64,000 bases of DNA from Paenibacillus eucommiae (GTDB taxonomy: Bacteria > Bacillota > Bacilli > Paenibacillales > NBRC-103111), in assembly GCF_017874215.1 (NCBI RefSeq), contig NZ_JAGGLB010000028.1:81638-145637 (forward strand). The letters run 5' to 3'. Both the position numbers and the translations under genes were made by a program. This document shows, one piece after another, positions 17,970-27,336 of the stretch. How positions within the stretch are numbered: the first letter of the stretch is position 1; each line of letters begins with the position of its first letter. The notes below the pieces were generated by a model. The model was given only the letters and a program-made list of their open reading frames with translations. It made no database searches and was not told the DNA's origin.

Positions 17970-18954
17970 TCTGTATGCACTTGTTAAGAACGAATGTATA
18001 AAAATGATCAAAAAGAAACGTTTCTACGTGATTATTTTAATCCTACTCGCTCTAATTCCGATCTTTACATACGCACAAATGAAAGTGGCTCAGAATGCTC
18101 AGAAGCAGTTTGGCACGACAGACTGGAAGGTAGATCAGCGGCAGAGCATCAACGATATGCAGAAGCGGCTTGGCAGCTCGCGGATTCCTGATGAATGGAA
18201 GATGAACCTGAAAGCACAAATAGAAATCGCGACGTATTATTTGGAGAAAGATGTAAATCCCAGCTCTCCGAATGCGGTCACATTCACCCGCGAATTTGTG
18301 AAAAATGCGGTAGGTTTATTCATCCCGCTTATCATTATGGTTATTTCCGCAGACATCGTATCATCAGAGCATTCTACGGGTACGATTAAATTATTATTGA
18401 CAAGACCGGTCAGACGGTGGAAAATCCTAATGAGCAAGTTAATTACACTCGTACTATTTACATCTCTGGTTGTGCTTGCCACAGGACTCCTGTGTTATCT
18501 TATATCAGGTAGTGTTTTTGGTTACGGAGGATGGGATTTACCAGTCTTCATAGGCATGCAGGTAAACGGGGGAGAAGTAGATTTCAGTCATGTCAGGGCT
18601 GTCAGTCAATGGCTGTTTATTGTGATGGAATTCGGTCTTGTCTGGGTTTCGGCTCTTGTTGTAGCCCTCATATCGCTGATGCTTTCAGTGCTGGTGCGCT
18701 CAACGGCGGCTGGTATGGGAATTATGCTTGCTGTTCTGATATCTGGAACCATTCTTTCGAATATGGTTTCCTCATGGGAGACGGCAAAGTATTTGTTTAT
18801 GGTTAACCTGGAGCTTACGGATTATTTGACAGGTGACACTCCGCCAATTGAAGGTATGAATCTTGCCTTTTCGCTAAGTGTGCTTGCCATATGGGCCATT
18901 GCTTCATTGCTTGTTTCCTTCTCGGTCTTTACCCGAAAGGATATTTATAATTAA
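17962..18954 (+). CDS. ABC-2 type permease
   Basis: A polytopic membrane protein of about 330 residues with a first segment near residues 15-35, a long extracytoplasmic stretch (about 40-110) and five further hydrophobic segments. The phrase SSEHSTGTIKLLLTRPVRRW is the conserved cytosolic coupling motif of ABC-2 permeases. TTG 17962 is preferred because GGAGGG ends eight bases upstream; a GTG at 17953 overlaps that site. It overlaps the ATPase gene and ends 30 bp before parE. Confidence 0.88.
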   Translation: MNNLYALVKNECIKMIKKKRFYVIILILLALIPIFTYAQMKVAQNAQKQFGTTDWKVDQRQSINDMQKRLGSSRIPDEWKMNLKAQIEIATYYLEKDVNPSSPNAVTFTREFVKNAVGLFIPLIIMVISADIVSSEHSTGTIKLLLTRPVRRWKILMSKLITLVLFTSLVVLATGLLCYLISGSVFGYGGWDLPVFIGMQVNGGEVDFSHVRAVSQWLFIVMEFGLVWVSALVVALISLMLSVLVRSTAAGMGIMLAVLISGTILSNMVSSWETAKYLFMVNLELTDYLTGDTPPIEGMNLAFSLSVLAIWAIASLLVSFSVFTRKDIYN

Positions 18955-18984
18955 TACTTGTTATGACTAAAAGGAGGCTCTTTA

Positions 18985-20958
18985 ATGGCCGATCAGCTAG
19001 AACAATTTGCGAATCAAGCTACCCGTGAATCGGATTACAATGCTGATGACATTCAGGTGCTGGAGGGGCTTGTTGCGGTTCGTAAAAGACCAGGGATGTA
19101 CATCGGCAGCACGAGCACTTCAGGACTTCATCATCTAATCTGGGAAATTGTGGATAATGCAGTGGATGAGCATCTCGCTAAATACTGCTCGAAAATCCAA
19201 GTGACAATTCATAAAGATCAGTCTGTAACGGTACAGGATAATGGGCGGGGTATTCCTACGGGGATGCATAAGACAGGCATTCCAACACCACAGGTTGTTT
19301 TCACCATCCTTCATGCCGGCGGCAAGTTTGGAGGTTCAGGGTATAAGAAATCCGGTGGTCTGCATGGTGTGGGCGCGTCGGTAACGAACGCGCTGTCTGA
19401 ATGGCTGGAAGCAGAGATATACCGGGACGGCAAAATTCACAAGCAGCGGTTCGAATATTGGATCGATAAGGACGGCAAGGAGCATGTTGGCGAGCCAGTT
19501 GGCGGCTTGGAGGTCATCGGGAACACAAACCGGACCGGTACAAAGGTTACATTTAAACCTGATAAAAGAGTGTTTCAGGGGGGGACAACCATCCATTATG
19601 AAACGCTGGCAGAACGTCTGCAGGAAATTGCTTTCCTGAATTCCGGTTTGCAGGTTTCGATCAAGGATGAGCGTACAGACAAGCAGGATACCTTCCAATA
19701 TGAAGGAGGGGCCAGTCAATTCGTTGCTTTTCTGAATGAAGACAAGACCGTGCTTCACAATGTGATTCATTTTGCCTCTGAGAAGGATGATATTGAGGTT
19801 GAGGTGGCCCTGCAGTATAACGATGGATATACGGAGACGATTGCCTCTTTCGTTAATTCAATTCCAACACGCGGAGGCGGAACACACGAGACAGGATTCA
19901 AGACAGCTTACACACGTGTAATGAATGAATATGCCCGCAAGGCTGGTCTTGTCAAAGAGAAGGAAAAGAACCTGGACGGTACTGACCTGCGGGAAGGTAT
20001 GATGTCCGTTATTAATATTAAGATGGGCGAAGTTGAATTTGTTGGACAGACTAAGGATCAGCTAGGCAGTGCAGTAGCACGGAGTGTAGTTGATGCGATT
20101 GTTTCGGAGCAAATGGCGGTCTTTCTTGAAGAGAATCCGCAGGTTGCCCAGATGATGCTGAAAAAAGCCGTTCAGGCTTCCAAAGCCCGGGAGGCAGCAC
20201 GTAAAGCCCGCGAAGAAATCCGCAGCGGCAAAAAGGGAAGGAGCGAAAGCTCCAATCTGAATGGCAAGCTGACCCCGGCGCAATCCAAGGATTTTGCCCG
20301 CAATGAGCTGTTTATCGTTGAGGGAGATTCAGCGGGAGGATCGGCCAAGCAGGGCCGTGATTCGAAGCATCAGGCGATCCTGCCGTTAAAAGGGAAGCCG
20401 ATGAACCCTGAGAAATCCAAATTGATCGACGTGATGAAAAATGATGAGTACAAAGCAATTATAGCCGCCATTGGGGCAGGTGTAGGCCCGGAGTTCGAGC
20501 TGGAAGAAAGCAATTATGGCAAAATTATTATTATGACCGATGCGGATACGGATGGCGCCCATATCCAGGTGCTGCTGTTGACCTTCCTGTACCGCTACAT
20601 GAAGCCTTTGATCGATGCGGGCAAAGTATATATTGCACAGCCACCGCTCTACAAGGTGACCAAAAAAGCAGGTAAAAACTCAACGATCCGATACGCTTGG
20701 ACAGACGACGAGCTAATGGCGTTGAACAAGGAGCTTGGAAAGTCAACGGAGCTGCAGCGTTACAAGGGACTTGGAGAGATGAATCCGGATCAGCTGTGGG
20801 AGACGACAATGAATCCGGAAACACGCACGCTCTTGCACGTGCAAATTGAAGATGCGGCAAAGGCGGAACGCAGGGTATCGACGCTCATGGGCGATAAGGT
20901 AGACCCACGGAAACGATGGATTATCGAGAATGTGGATTTCACGGAGTATGTGGAATAA
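18985..20958 (+). CDS. parE: DNA topoisomerase IV subunit B
   Basis: A 657-residue type IIA topoisomerase ATPase subunit. The GHKL ATP site includes the EIVDNAVDE and DNGRGIP motifs near residues 50-90 and GGLHGVGASVTNAL; the Toprim domain has VEGDSAGGSAKQGRD and the metal-binding DADTDGAHI. It is identified as ParE rather than GyrB because parC follows directly and the spacing insert is short. AAGGAGG precedes ATG 18985. With ParC it decatenates daughter chromosomes. Standalone GyrB is expected elsewhere. Confidence 0.95.
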   Translation: MADQLEQFANQATRESDYNADDIQVLEGLVAVRKRPGMYIGSTSTSGLHHLIWEIVDNAVDEHLAKYCSKIQVTIHKDQSVTVQDNGRGIPTGMHKTGIPTPQVVFTILHAGGKFGGSGYKKSGGLHGVGASVTNALSEWLEAEIYRDGKIHKQRFEYWIDKDGKEHVGEPVGGLEVIGNTNRTGTKVTFKPDKRVFQGGTTIHYETLAERLQEIAFLNSGLQVSIKDERTDKQDTFQYEGGASQFVAFLNEDKTVLHNVIHFASEKDDIEVEVALQYNDGYTETIASFVNSIPTRGGGTHETGFKTAYTRVMNEYARKAGLVKEKEKNLDGTDLREGMMSVINIKMGEVEFVGQTKDQLGSAVARSVVDAIVSEQMAVFLEENPQVAQMMLKKAVQASKAREAARKAREEIRSGKKGRSESSNLNGKLTPAQSKDFARNELFIVEGDSAGGSAKQGRDSKHQAILPLKGKPMNPEKSKLIDVMKNDEYKAIIAAIGAGVGPEFELEESNYGKIIIMTDADTDGAHIQVLLLTFLYRYMKPLIDAGKVYIAQPPLYKVTKKAGKNSTIRYAWTDDELMALNKELGKSTELQRYKGLGEMNPDQLWETTMNPETRTLLHVQIEDAAKAERRVSTLMGDKVDPRKRWIIENVDFTEYVE

Positions 20959-20984
20959 AGATAAAAAAAGAGTGGTGACTTAGA

Positions 20985-23426
20985 TTGAGCATGGAGGAGA
21001 AATATTTACCAGCGTTACTTGAAGAGGTTGTAGGGGATCGATTCGGTCGTTATTCCAAATATATTATTCAAGACAGGGCTATTCCGGACGTCCGGGATGG
21101 CTTGAAGCCTGTCCAACGGAGAATTCTGTACGCGATGTATGATGCCGGAAATACGCCTGACAAGATTTATCGGAAGTCGGCGAAGACGGTTGGGGATGTC
21201 ATGGGGAACTATCACCCACACGGAGATTCTTCCATCTACGAAGGGATGGTCCGTATGGCACAGCCATGGAAGATGGGGCACGTGCTAATCGACGGACACG
21301 GCAACTGGGGATCGCAAGATGATGATCCTGCTGCTGCTATGCGGTATACAGAGGCGCGTCTATCTGAGATTGCTATGGAGCTGCTGCGTGATCTTGAGAA
21401 GAGGACCGTTTTGTTCAAGGATAACTTCGACAATACTACGAAGGAGCCCGTTGTGTTGCCTTCAAGGTATCCGAATTTGCTCGTGAACGGTGTAAGCGGA
21501 ATTTCATCAGGCTTTGCGACTGAAATTCCACCCCATAATTTGCGTGAAATCATAGATGCCTGCATCGCTTTTATTGATAAACCGGATATTACGCTCGAGG
21601 AAATAATGGGCATCGTCAAAGGGCCGGATTTCCCTACAGGCGGCATTATTATGGGTGAGGATGGCATCCGCGATGCTTATCTAAGTGGTAAAGGGCGTAT
21701 TTACATACGCGCGAAAACGGCTATAGAGGATATGCGCGGCGGTAAACAGCAAATCGTTATTACGGAAATTCCTTATCAGGTCGTGAAGTCCAGGCTAGTT
21801 ACTGCCATGGAAAATATTCGTCTGGAGAAAAAGGTGGAGGGAATCGCCGAGGTTCGCGACGAAAGCGGACGCAACGGACTGCGGATTGTCATTGAGCTTA
21901 AGAAGGAAGCGGACGCTCAGGGAATCCTGGCGTATTTGTTGAAAAAGACAGACCTTCAAGTGACTTATAATTCCAATATGGTTGCTATTGTCAACAAAAC
22001 ACCCCGGCAGCTCGGTATTAAAGAGATGCTCGAAGCGTACATCCAGCATCAGAAGGAAGTTGTGACGAACCGCTCGCAATTCGATCTGGAGAAAGCGGAG
22101 GATCGGGCCCATGTGCTCGAAGGCCTGGTTAAGGCGCTTAACATTCTGGACGAAGTTATCGCGGCCATCAAAGCATCGAAAAACCGCCAGGACGCGCAAA
22201 ATAATCTGGTTGCGATGTTTGGCTTCACAGAACGCCAGGCGGATGCAATTCTTGTGCTGCAGCTCTATCGACTGACTAATTTGGAGATAACCTCTCTTGA
22301 AAAGGAATTGCGCGATGTACAGAAAACCATTGCTTATTTGCGCGGCATTCTCGGCAGCCTTAAGAAGCTGATGTCTGTCATCAAGGATGAAATGGGCGAA
22401 ATCCGCAAAAAGTTCGGCATTGACCGCCGATCCGAGATTCAAGGCGAGGTAGAGGAGCTGAAGGTGAATCTGGAGGTCATGGTGAATCCGGAGGACGTTT
22501 TCGTTACGCTATCGAACGAAGGATACCTGAAACGCACGAGTAAGCTTTCCTTTACCCGCTCTGGCGGGGAACTCGAGAGCAGTGGTGTCAAGGGTGGCGA
22601 TTATATCCGTTTTTTACTCGATGTTAATACAATCGAAAGCCTGCTGATTTTCACCAAGAGAGGCCAGTATTATTTACTGCCGGTTCATCAGGTCCCAGAA
22701 TACAAATGGAAAGAGAACGGAACTGCGATCGTAAACGTAATCCCGATACCCAAAGAGGATCGTATTGCTGCAGTCATTCCGATTAAAGGTTTCGATGATC
22801 CTGATAAATCGCTAGTTTTTGTTACCAGCAAGGGACAGGTTAAGCGTACAGAGCTCAAAGAGTATATGACCAACCGTTCCGGTGGCATCGTAGCTTGTAA
22901 GGTAGCTGAGCAGGACGAGGTCATTCATGTCCAGCTCAGCGACAACACAAAGGATATTTTGTTAGTTTCCAGGCTGGGAATGAGCATCCGCTTCCGTGAG
23001 CAGGAAGTCAATACGATGGGCCGAGCGGCAGCCGGCGTTCGGGGAATTGCACTTAAGGCAGACGATGAATTGGTGTCTGCGGAATGGATTTATGGGGATG
23101 AGGGCGAGGTGCTGGTCATCTCCGATCTTGGATTCGCGAAACGATCGCTGGTCGTCGATTATCTGCTTCAAGGACGCGGCGGCAAGGGCATACCAACCTT
23201 TGAATTCAAAGAAGGGAAGCGTGTCAAACCAAACGGTTCGGCGTTAATCCGCACCTTTATTGTCAAGATGGATTATGTGATTACGGCTATTATGTCCAGT
23301 GGGGAGCGGGTTCGCTTTTCGACGGAAAGGGCTCCGCTCGAGGACCGCAAATCACAGGGCAAGCAGCTTATACCTGTAACAAAAACAGACTTCATACTGG
23401 AGGTTCTCAGAGCCCCTCAATCATAA
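20985..23426 (+). CDS. parC: DNA topoisomerase IV subunit A
   Basis: An 813-residue breakage-reunion subunit. The catalytic tyrosine is residue 121 in AAMRYTEA. The quinolone-resistance region reads HGDSSIYE with Ser82/Ser83 and Glu86 at the positions mutated in resistant strains, so the visible allele looks wild type. A coiled-coil tower (about 350-450) and a C-terminal beta-pinwheel (about 500-800) follow. The TTG start is taken from the AGTGGTG upstream; the ATG two codons later is an alternative. It lies 26 bp after parE, as one operon. Confidence 0.95.
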   Translation: MSMEEKYLPALLEEVVGDRFGRYSKYIIQDRAIPDVRDGLKPVQRRILYAMYDAGNTPDKIYRKSAKTVGDVMGNYHPHGDSSIYEGMVRMAQPWKMGHVLIDGHGNWGSQDDDPAAAMRYTEARLSEIAMELLRDLEKRTVLFKDNFDNTTKEPVVLPSRYPNLLVNGVSGISSGFATEIPPHNLREIIDACIAFIDKPDITLEEIMGIVKGPDFPTGGIIMGEDGIRDAYLSGKGRIYIRAKTAIEDMRGGKQQIVITEIPYQVVKSRLVTAMENIRLEKKVEGIAEVRDESGRNGLRIVIELKKEADAQGILAYLLKKTDLQVTYNSNMVAIVNKTPRQLGIKEMLEAYIQHQKEVVTNRSQFDLEKAEDRAHVLEGLVKALNILDEVIAAIKASKNRQDAQNNLVAMFGFTERQADAILVLQLYRLTNLEITSLEKELRDVQKTIAYLRGILGSLKKLMSVIKDEMGEIRKKFGIDRRSEIQGEVEELKVNLEVMVNPEDVFVTLSNEGYLKRTSKLSFTRSGGELESSGVKGGDYIRFLLDVNTIESLLIFTKRGQYYLLPVHQVPEYKWKENGTAIVNVIPIPKEDRIAAVIPIKGFDDPDKSLVFVTSKGQVKRTELKEYMTNRSGGIVACKVAEQDEVIHVQLSDNTKDILLVSRLGMSIRFREQEVNTMGRAAAGVRGIALKADDELVSAEWIYGDEGEVLVISDLGFAKRSLVVDYLLQGRGGKGIPTFEFKEGKRVKPNGSALIRTFIVKMDYVITAIMSSGERVRFSTERAPLEDRKSQGKQLIPVTKTDFILEVLRAPQS

Positions 23427-23862
23427 CTGATAGACGGTGGATCCAGCTTATCTGCAAGCTGAAGAACCAACTCTACTACGGCCCACAATGGCATTGGATC
23501 ATCCATTCGATCCAGGCATTGCGGGTCTTTTATTATGCCTAATTCCAAAGCCCTTTTCCCAAGCTCAAGTTTCCAAGCCTCCACAACACATCATCCCTTC
23601 TTGGCCGTTTGCTATGAGTATTATATGTGGGCACCTGGCAAAAGGTTAATCCTGCGCCTATCGACATTTTCCTTATCCGTAAACTCTAATATCGACATTT
23701 TCCTTGATGCGCTGCGGTTTTTGTCTGAAAATATTAATGCCGTTAATCTTTATTCCACTGCTTAATAGTGCTATACTTCTTGTACACAGGTTCCTGAGGA
23801 CGGATGTTTCCGGAGCTGTTCTTGGAGCTTTCCTGTAAGTTAGGGTTTGGGAGGGTACTAAG
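23427..23862. other. Intergenic gap without a recognised gene
   Basis: This stretch of about 435 bp holds a small stem (CAGCTT/AAGCTG near 23444-23461) after parC but no T-run terminator. A short open frame at 23437-23649 is proline-rich, lacks a ribosome binding site and resembles no family I know. The MarR promoter should lie at the right end, but no clear -35/-10 pair was found. Confidence 0.5.
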
Positions 23863-24267
23863 ATGTATACGGATGATTTCGGTAAAATATGGACGAAGTT
23901 AACAAAGGAATTGAGAATGCAAATGGAGACCGGGCTCGCACCAACCCTGACGGAGGGACAGCTTCATGTGCTTGAGCTGCTGATTGCCGGGGAACGAATG
24001 AAGCCTTCGGATCTGATTGAATTTCTGACAACGACTCCGGCAGCTATTACAACTTTGCTCGACCGGATGGAAAAAAATGAGTTGATTGCCCGCGAACGCG
24101 ATGAGAAGGACCGCCGTGTTGTCTGGGTCAACGTTACAAACAAAGGAAAAGCGGAATGCAAGCGAGGCATGGACATTCGGGACAAGCTGCTGAATGCCTA
24201 CCTGAGCCGCGTTTCCGCTCATAATCAAAAACTGCTGATTTACTTACTCGGGAAAGTTGCGAATTAA
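23863..24267 (+). CDS. MarR-family transcriptional regulator
   Basis: A 134-residue winged-helix protein. A helix-turn-helix spans about residues 45-75 (KPSDLIEFLTTTPAAITTLLDRME), followed by the wing motif RDEKDRRVV characteristic of MarR proteins. The start ATG has GGGAGGG upstream. It converges with the pseudouridine synthase and the two coding ends overlap by about 24 bp. The ligand and targets are not evident; no efflux or oxidoreductase gene lies directly beside it. Confidence 0.88.
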   Translation: MYTDDFGKIWTKLTKELRMQMETGLAPTLTEGQLHVLELLIAGERMKPSDLIEFLTTTPAAITTLLDRMEKNELIARERDEKDRRVVWVNVTNKGKAECKRGMDIRDKLLNAYLSRVSAHNQKLLIYLLGKVAN

Positions 24268-24942
24268 TTCCGGCCAGAGCTGCCAGGGATGCTGCTCCGG
24301 AGGGAGTGAACGAAAGCGGAGCTCCTCCTTCAAGGTTGGGTGCTCGAACGCAAGCCCGGTTGACCATAGGGCCAACTGCTGACCAGGCCGATTCACGCTG
24401 CTTCCATAACGCTGGTCGCCATAAAGCGGAGACCCGGCAGCCGCCAGCTGGACACGGATTTGATGGGAACGTCCGGTGTGAAGCTTAATACGGACCAGGC
24501 TGAGGCCGTCCTTGCTCCCCAATAGCTGGTAATCGAGTATGGCTTGCTTAGCCCCGGCACTTCCTTCACTGACGACATGAACCGTATTGGTTTTCGTATC
24601 CTTCAGCAGCCAATCAATGAGGGTTCCCTGAGGATGCTTCAGCTTCCCATGGATAACCGCGGTGTAGATCTTGTCCAAAGATCGGCTGCGCACGGTTTCC
24701 GATAACCTGGAAGCGGCTTTAGACGTTTTGGCGAACACCATAACGCCTCCCACAGGCCTGTCCAGACGATGGACGAGCCCGAGGTATACATTGCCAGGTT
24801 TGCCGTGCCGAAGCTTTAAATCGGCTTTCAAGACGCTCAGCAGGTCAGGATCTCTGGACTCATCCTCCTGAGTCGGCATATTGACAGGCTTGACGACGAC
24901 AAGGATATGATTATCCTCATAGAGTACCTGAATACTTGCCAT
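24244..24942 (-). CDS. RluA-family RNA pseudouridine synthase
   Basis: A 232-residue enzyme converting uridine to pseudouridine in RNA. The catalytic motif HRLDRPVGG (Asp in RLD) lies near residues 58-66, and KIYTAV, HTGRSHQIRVQ and PLYGDQRYG are further RluA family blocks. There is no N-terminal S4 domain, giving the short form of the family. It begins four bases after the methyltransferase stop, so translation is probably coupled. The 3' end overlaps that of the convergent MarR gene. The target uridine cannot be assigned. Confidence 0.92.
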   Translation of the reverse strand: MASIQVLYEDNHILVVVKPVNMPTQEDESRDPDLLSVLKADLKLRHGKPGNVYLGLVHRLDRPVGGVMVFAKTSKAASRLSETVRSRSLDKIYTAVIHGKLKHPQGTLIDWLLKDTKTNTVHVVSEGSAGAKQAILDYQLLGSKDGLSLVRIKLHTGRSHQIRVQLAAAGSPLYGDQRYGSSVNRPGQQLALWSTGLAFEHPTLKEELRFRSLPPEQHPWQLWPELIRNFPE

Positions 24943-24945
24943 ACG

Positions 24946-25809
24946 TTATTGCTCCCAACGGCCTAAGATGCCACAAGGAAGCTTTAAGCCGGAATGTGTA
25001 ATCGGCAGTCCGATTTCGCCACTAGTAATAGTACCAGCGAATTCACGCTTCATGGCCAAGGTTAGAATATTTGACAATACGGTTGAGGAAATACCTGTCG
25101 TATAGGAATTGATGAGCAAGAACAATGGATTGTCAGATAAAATGGACATGCAGGACTGAATGAAGGGGAAGAGATCATCTTCAAGCTTCCAGGTTTCACC
25201 CGCGGGTCCCCGTCCATAAGAGGGCGGATCCATAATTATGGCATCATATTTGCTGCCGCGGCGCTGCTCCCGCTGCACGAATTTAAATACATCATCGGTA
25301 ATGAAGCGCACCGGACGGGAGCCTAGACCGGAGAGATGAAGATTCTCCTTGGCCCATTGCACGACACCCTTGGAGGCATCCACATGGCATACCTCGGCAC
25401 CGGCATAAGCGCAGGCAACGCTAGCTCCGCCTGTATAGGCGAACAGATTGAGCACTTTGATGGGGCGCCCGCTACTAGAGATTTTATCCATCATCCATTT
25501 CCAATTAACGGCCTGCTCCGGGAATAAACCGGTATGTTTAAAGCTCGTTGGCTTGATGTGGAAGGTCAGCTTGTTATCATAAGTGATCTGCCAGCGGTCC
25601 GGAAGTTCTTTCCGGTATTTCCATTGACCGCCGCCGCTTGAACTTCTATGATAATGAGCGTCAGCTGTGAGCCACTGCCTGCTTTCCTCCAGAGGCCATA
25701 TGACCTGCGGGTCCGGTCTTCGGAGTACATAGCTGCCCCAACGCTCGAGCTTTTCTCCGCCACCCGTATCGAGCAGCTCGTAATCTGTCCAATCTTCTGC
25801 ATAGAACAT
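24946..25809 (-). CDS. Class I SAM-dependent methyltransferase (RlmI/RlmK-like)
   Basis: About 287 residues. The SAM-binding motif I is VLNLFAYTGGAS (about residues 115-126), an acidic motif II sits at CHVDAS, and motif IV is IIMDPPSYGRG, the DPPxF/Y-type signature of the RlmI/RsmC-like rRNA methyltransferases. Lacking a PUA domain, its target may be rRNA or another base substrate. The start is set at the ATG at 25809 from AAGGA; an ATG four codons upstream (25821) is nearly on the ribosome binding site. It is probably cotranscribed with the downstream pseudouridine synthase, forming an RNA-modification pair. Confidence 0.85.
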   Translation of the reverse strand: MFYAEDWTDYELLDTGGGEKLERWGSYVLRRPDPQVIWPLEESRQWLTADAHYHRSSSGGGQWKYRKELPDRWQITYDNKLTFHIKPTSFKHTGLFPEQAVNWKWMMDKISSSGRPIKVLNLFAYTGGASVACAYAGAEVCHVDASKGVVQWAKENLHLSGLGSRPVRFITDDVFKFVQREQRRGSKYDAIIMDPPSYGRGPAGETWKLEDDLFPFIQSCMSILSDNPLFLLINSYTTGISSTVLSNILTLAMKREFAGTITSGEIGLPITHSGLKLPCGILGRWEQ

Positions 25810-26046
25810 GCTGTAAACCATCCTTTTTGCTGTAATCTTTTCAGCTTCATTTGATTTCTTGGGACCCGGCGGGTAACCGGGTCATGTAGAGTCACGTAGT
25901 GCAAGAATAAGCCAGCACAGTGGTGCTGCTCTTCTATTCTTTCCAGAGGGCTGTCAGGACAACCCTGTAAACAGGATGTTTCATCTTATACGGGCCAAGG
26001 TTATACATGTAAGTATGGTTTAAAACCTGGTTATAAAATTCTGATT

Positions 26047-27150
26047 TTAAAAGTCTGATTTTTCAAGAAGTTTAGGCAATTCAGTTTGAACAAAATTGGA
26101 AAGCAGCTCATCCAGCAGCTCTGTTTTTAGATCTTCCTTTACTTGCTCCAAGGTTTGGATATCGCGGGATTCAACTTTAATAATATGATAGCCGAAATCG
26201 GTAAGGACGGGATCGCTGATCGTGCCGATAGGGAGTTTTGAAGAAGCCACTTTGAATTCCTCAACAAAGCTCGTTAACGGGGCGTCTTCAATTAATCCAC
26301 CGAGGTCCGAAGATCCGGGATCATCAGAGTATTCCTTGGCTAATGCTGCGAAATCACCTTTGTTTTTGAGCTTGGTCTGGACTTCTTGAGCCCGCTTTAG
26401 CGCTTCAGCTTCCGTACGTAGAGGCTCGTAGTTATCATCCTCCAAACCGATTAGAATGTGGCGCAAAGTGACAGAGGTGTAGGTGTCTTTATCTATCGCG
26501 AGATTGTCTTGATATTTGGCTTTAAGCTGGCTTTCTGTGATAGTTGAGGTAAGGAAGTCTAAACCTGATTGATAACGAGTCAAGAAAAGCTCCAGGTCAG
26601 CTTCTGTTACATTAGCAGCTTTGATATCTTTGGCAAACTGATCAGAGTAAGATTTCCAGTCCTTGATATGTTCCAAAGCTAATTTTTTGGCATTTGACTT
26701 GATTGTTGCAGAAGCACGGCTGTATAGAATCTCATCTCTCAGCAAATTATTGAGTGCCTCTCGATTATATTCAGGTGTATCCTCGTAGGAGCCTGCAAAT
26801 AGTAGCTTCTCAATGTTCAAATAAGTATCGAATTGCTTCTGGGTTACTTTGCCGCCTCTATAGGTTGCTACGATATGGTTCGGATTTTTTCCCATCCAAA
26901 TCGTATTGTTGGCTTCATCCCATTCTACGGGCTTGCCCAGAGATTCGCTGATGAAACGGAGAGGTACATAGGTGTTCCCTTCATAAATAAAGCCTTTGCC
27001 TTCTTTGGGTGCTTTTTCAACACCGTCAAACATATACTTCAAGTTCCGGAAGTTCACCTCAATTTTTGTGCCTGCTGCCATAACCACACTACCGCTTAGG
27101 AGGGTTCCAATGGTTAGTCCTACAATTAAACCTTTCATCTTGTCTTTCAT
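26047..27150 (-). CDS. Exported parvulin-type peptidyl-prolyl isomerase with stalk domain
   Basis: A 367-residue exported foldase. A signal peptide ends near VVMAAG, one copper-amine-oxidase-like stalk domain follows (about 28-90, GNTYVPLRFISESLG), then a helical SurA/PrsA-like chaperone region (about 100-220), and a parvulin rotamase domain (about 228-340) with LRHILIG, YSDDPGSSDLGG and FGYHIIKVE. There is no lipobox Cys, so it is probably secreted or wall-associated rather than a classical PrsA lipoprotein. The ribosome binding site GAAAGGTGG precedes ATG 27150. Divergent from glgB. Confidence 0.88.
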   Translation of the reverse strand: MKDKMKGLIVGLTIGTLLSGSVVMAAGTKIEVNFRNLKYMFDGVEKAPKEGKGFIYEGNTYVPLRFISESLGKPVEWDEANNTIWMGKNPNHIVATYRGGKVTQKQFDTYLNIEKLLFAGSYEDTPEYNREALNNLLRDEILYSRASATIKSNAKKLALEHIKDWKSYSDQFAKDIKAANVTEADLELFLTRYQSGLDFLTSTITESQLKAKYQDNLAIDKDTYTSVTLRHILIGLEDDNYEPLRTEAEALKRAQEVQTKLKNKGDFAALAKEYSDDPGSSDLGGLIEDAPLTSFVEEFKVASSKLPIGTISDPVLTDFGYHIIKVESRDIQTLEQVKEDLKTELLDELLSNFVQTELPKLLEKSDF

Positions 27151-27336
27151 GTTATGTAATTGCCACCTTTCGAATCGAGATATAGATAGGTTTCACCGGA
27201 AAGGTTGAAAATCCTTTTTTTTCTTCCTGAAAGATTAAAGGAATTTCCCTGACAGATGTAGTATTTAATCATTTACAGTATTTTGATAGCATTTATTTGC
27301 TTTTGCAAGCAACCGACTCTAGAGAGGGGGGAAGAC

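Noticed and set aside
23437..23649. Possible small gene after parC
   Set aside because: Biased proline/leucine content, no ribosome binding site and an overlapping second frame of similar length.
25863..25883. GACCCGG/CCGGGTC hairpin as terminator of the foldase gene
   Set aside because: The stem is good, but no T run follows on the minus strand, so termination is not supported.
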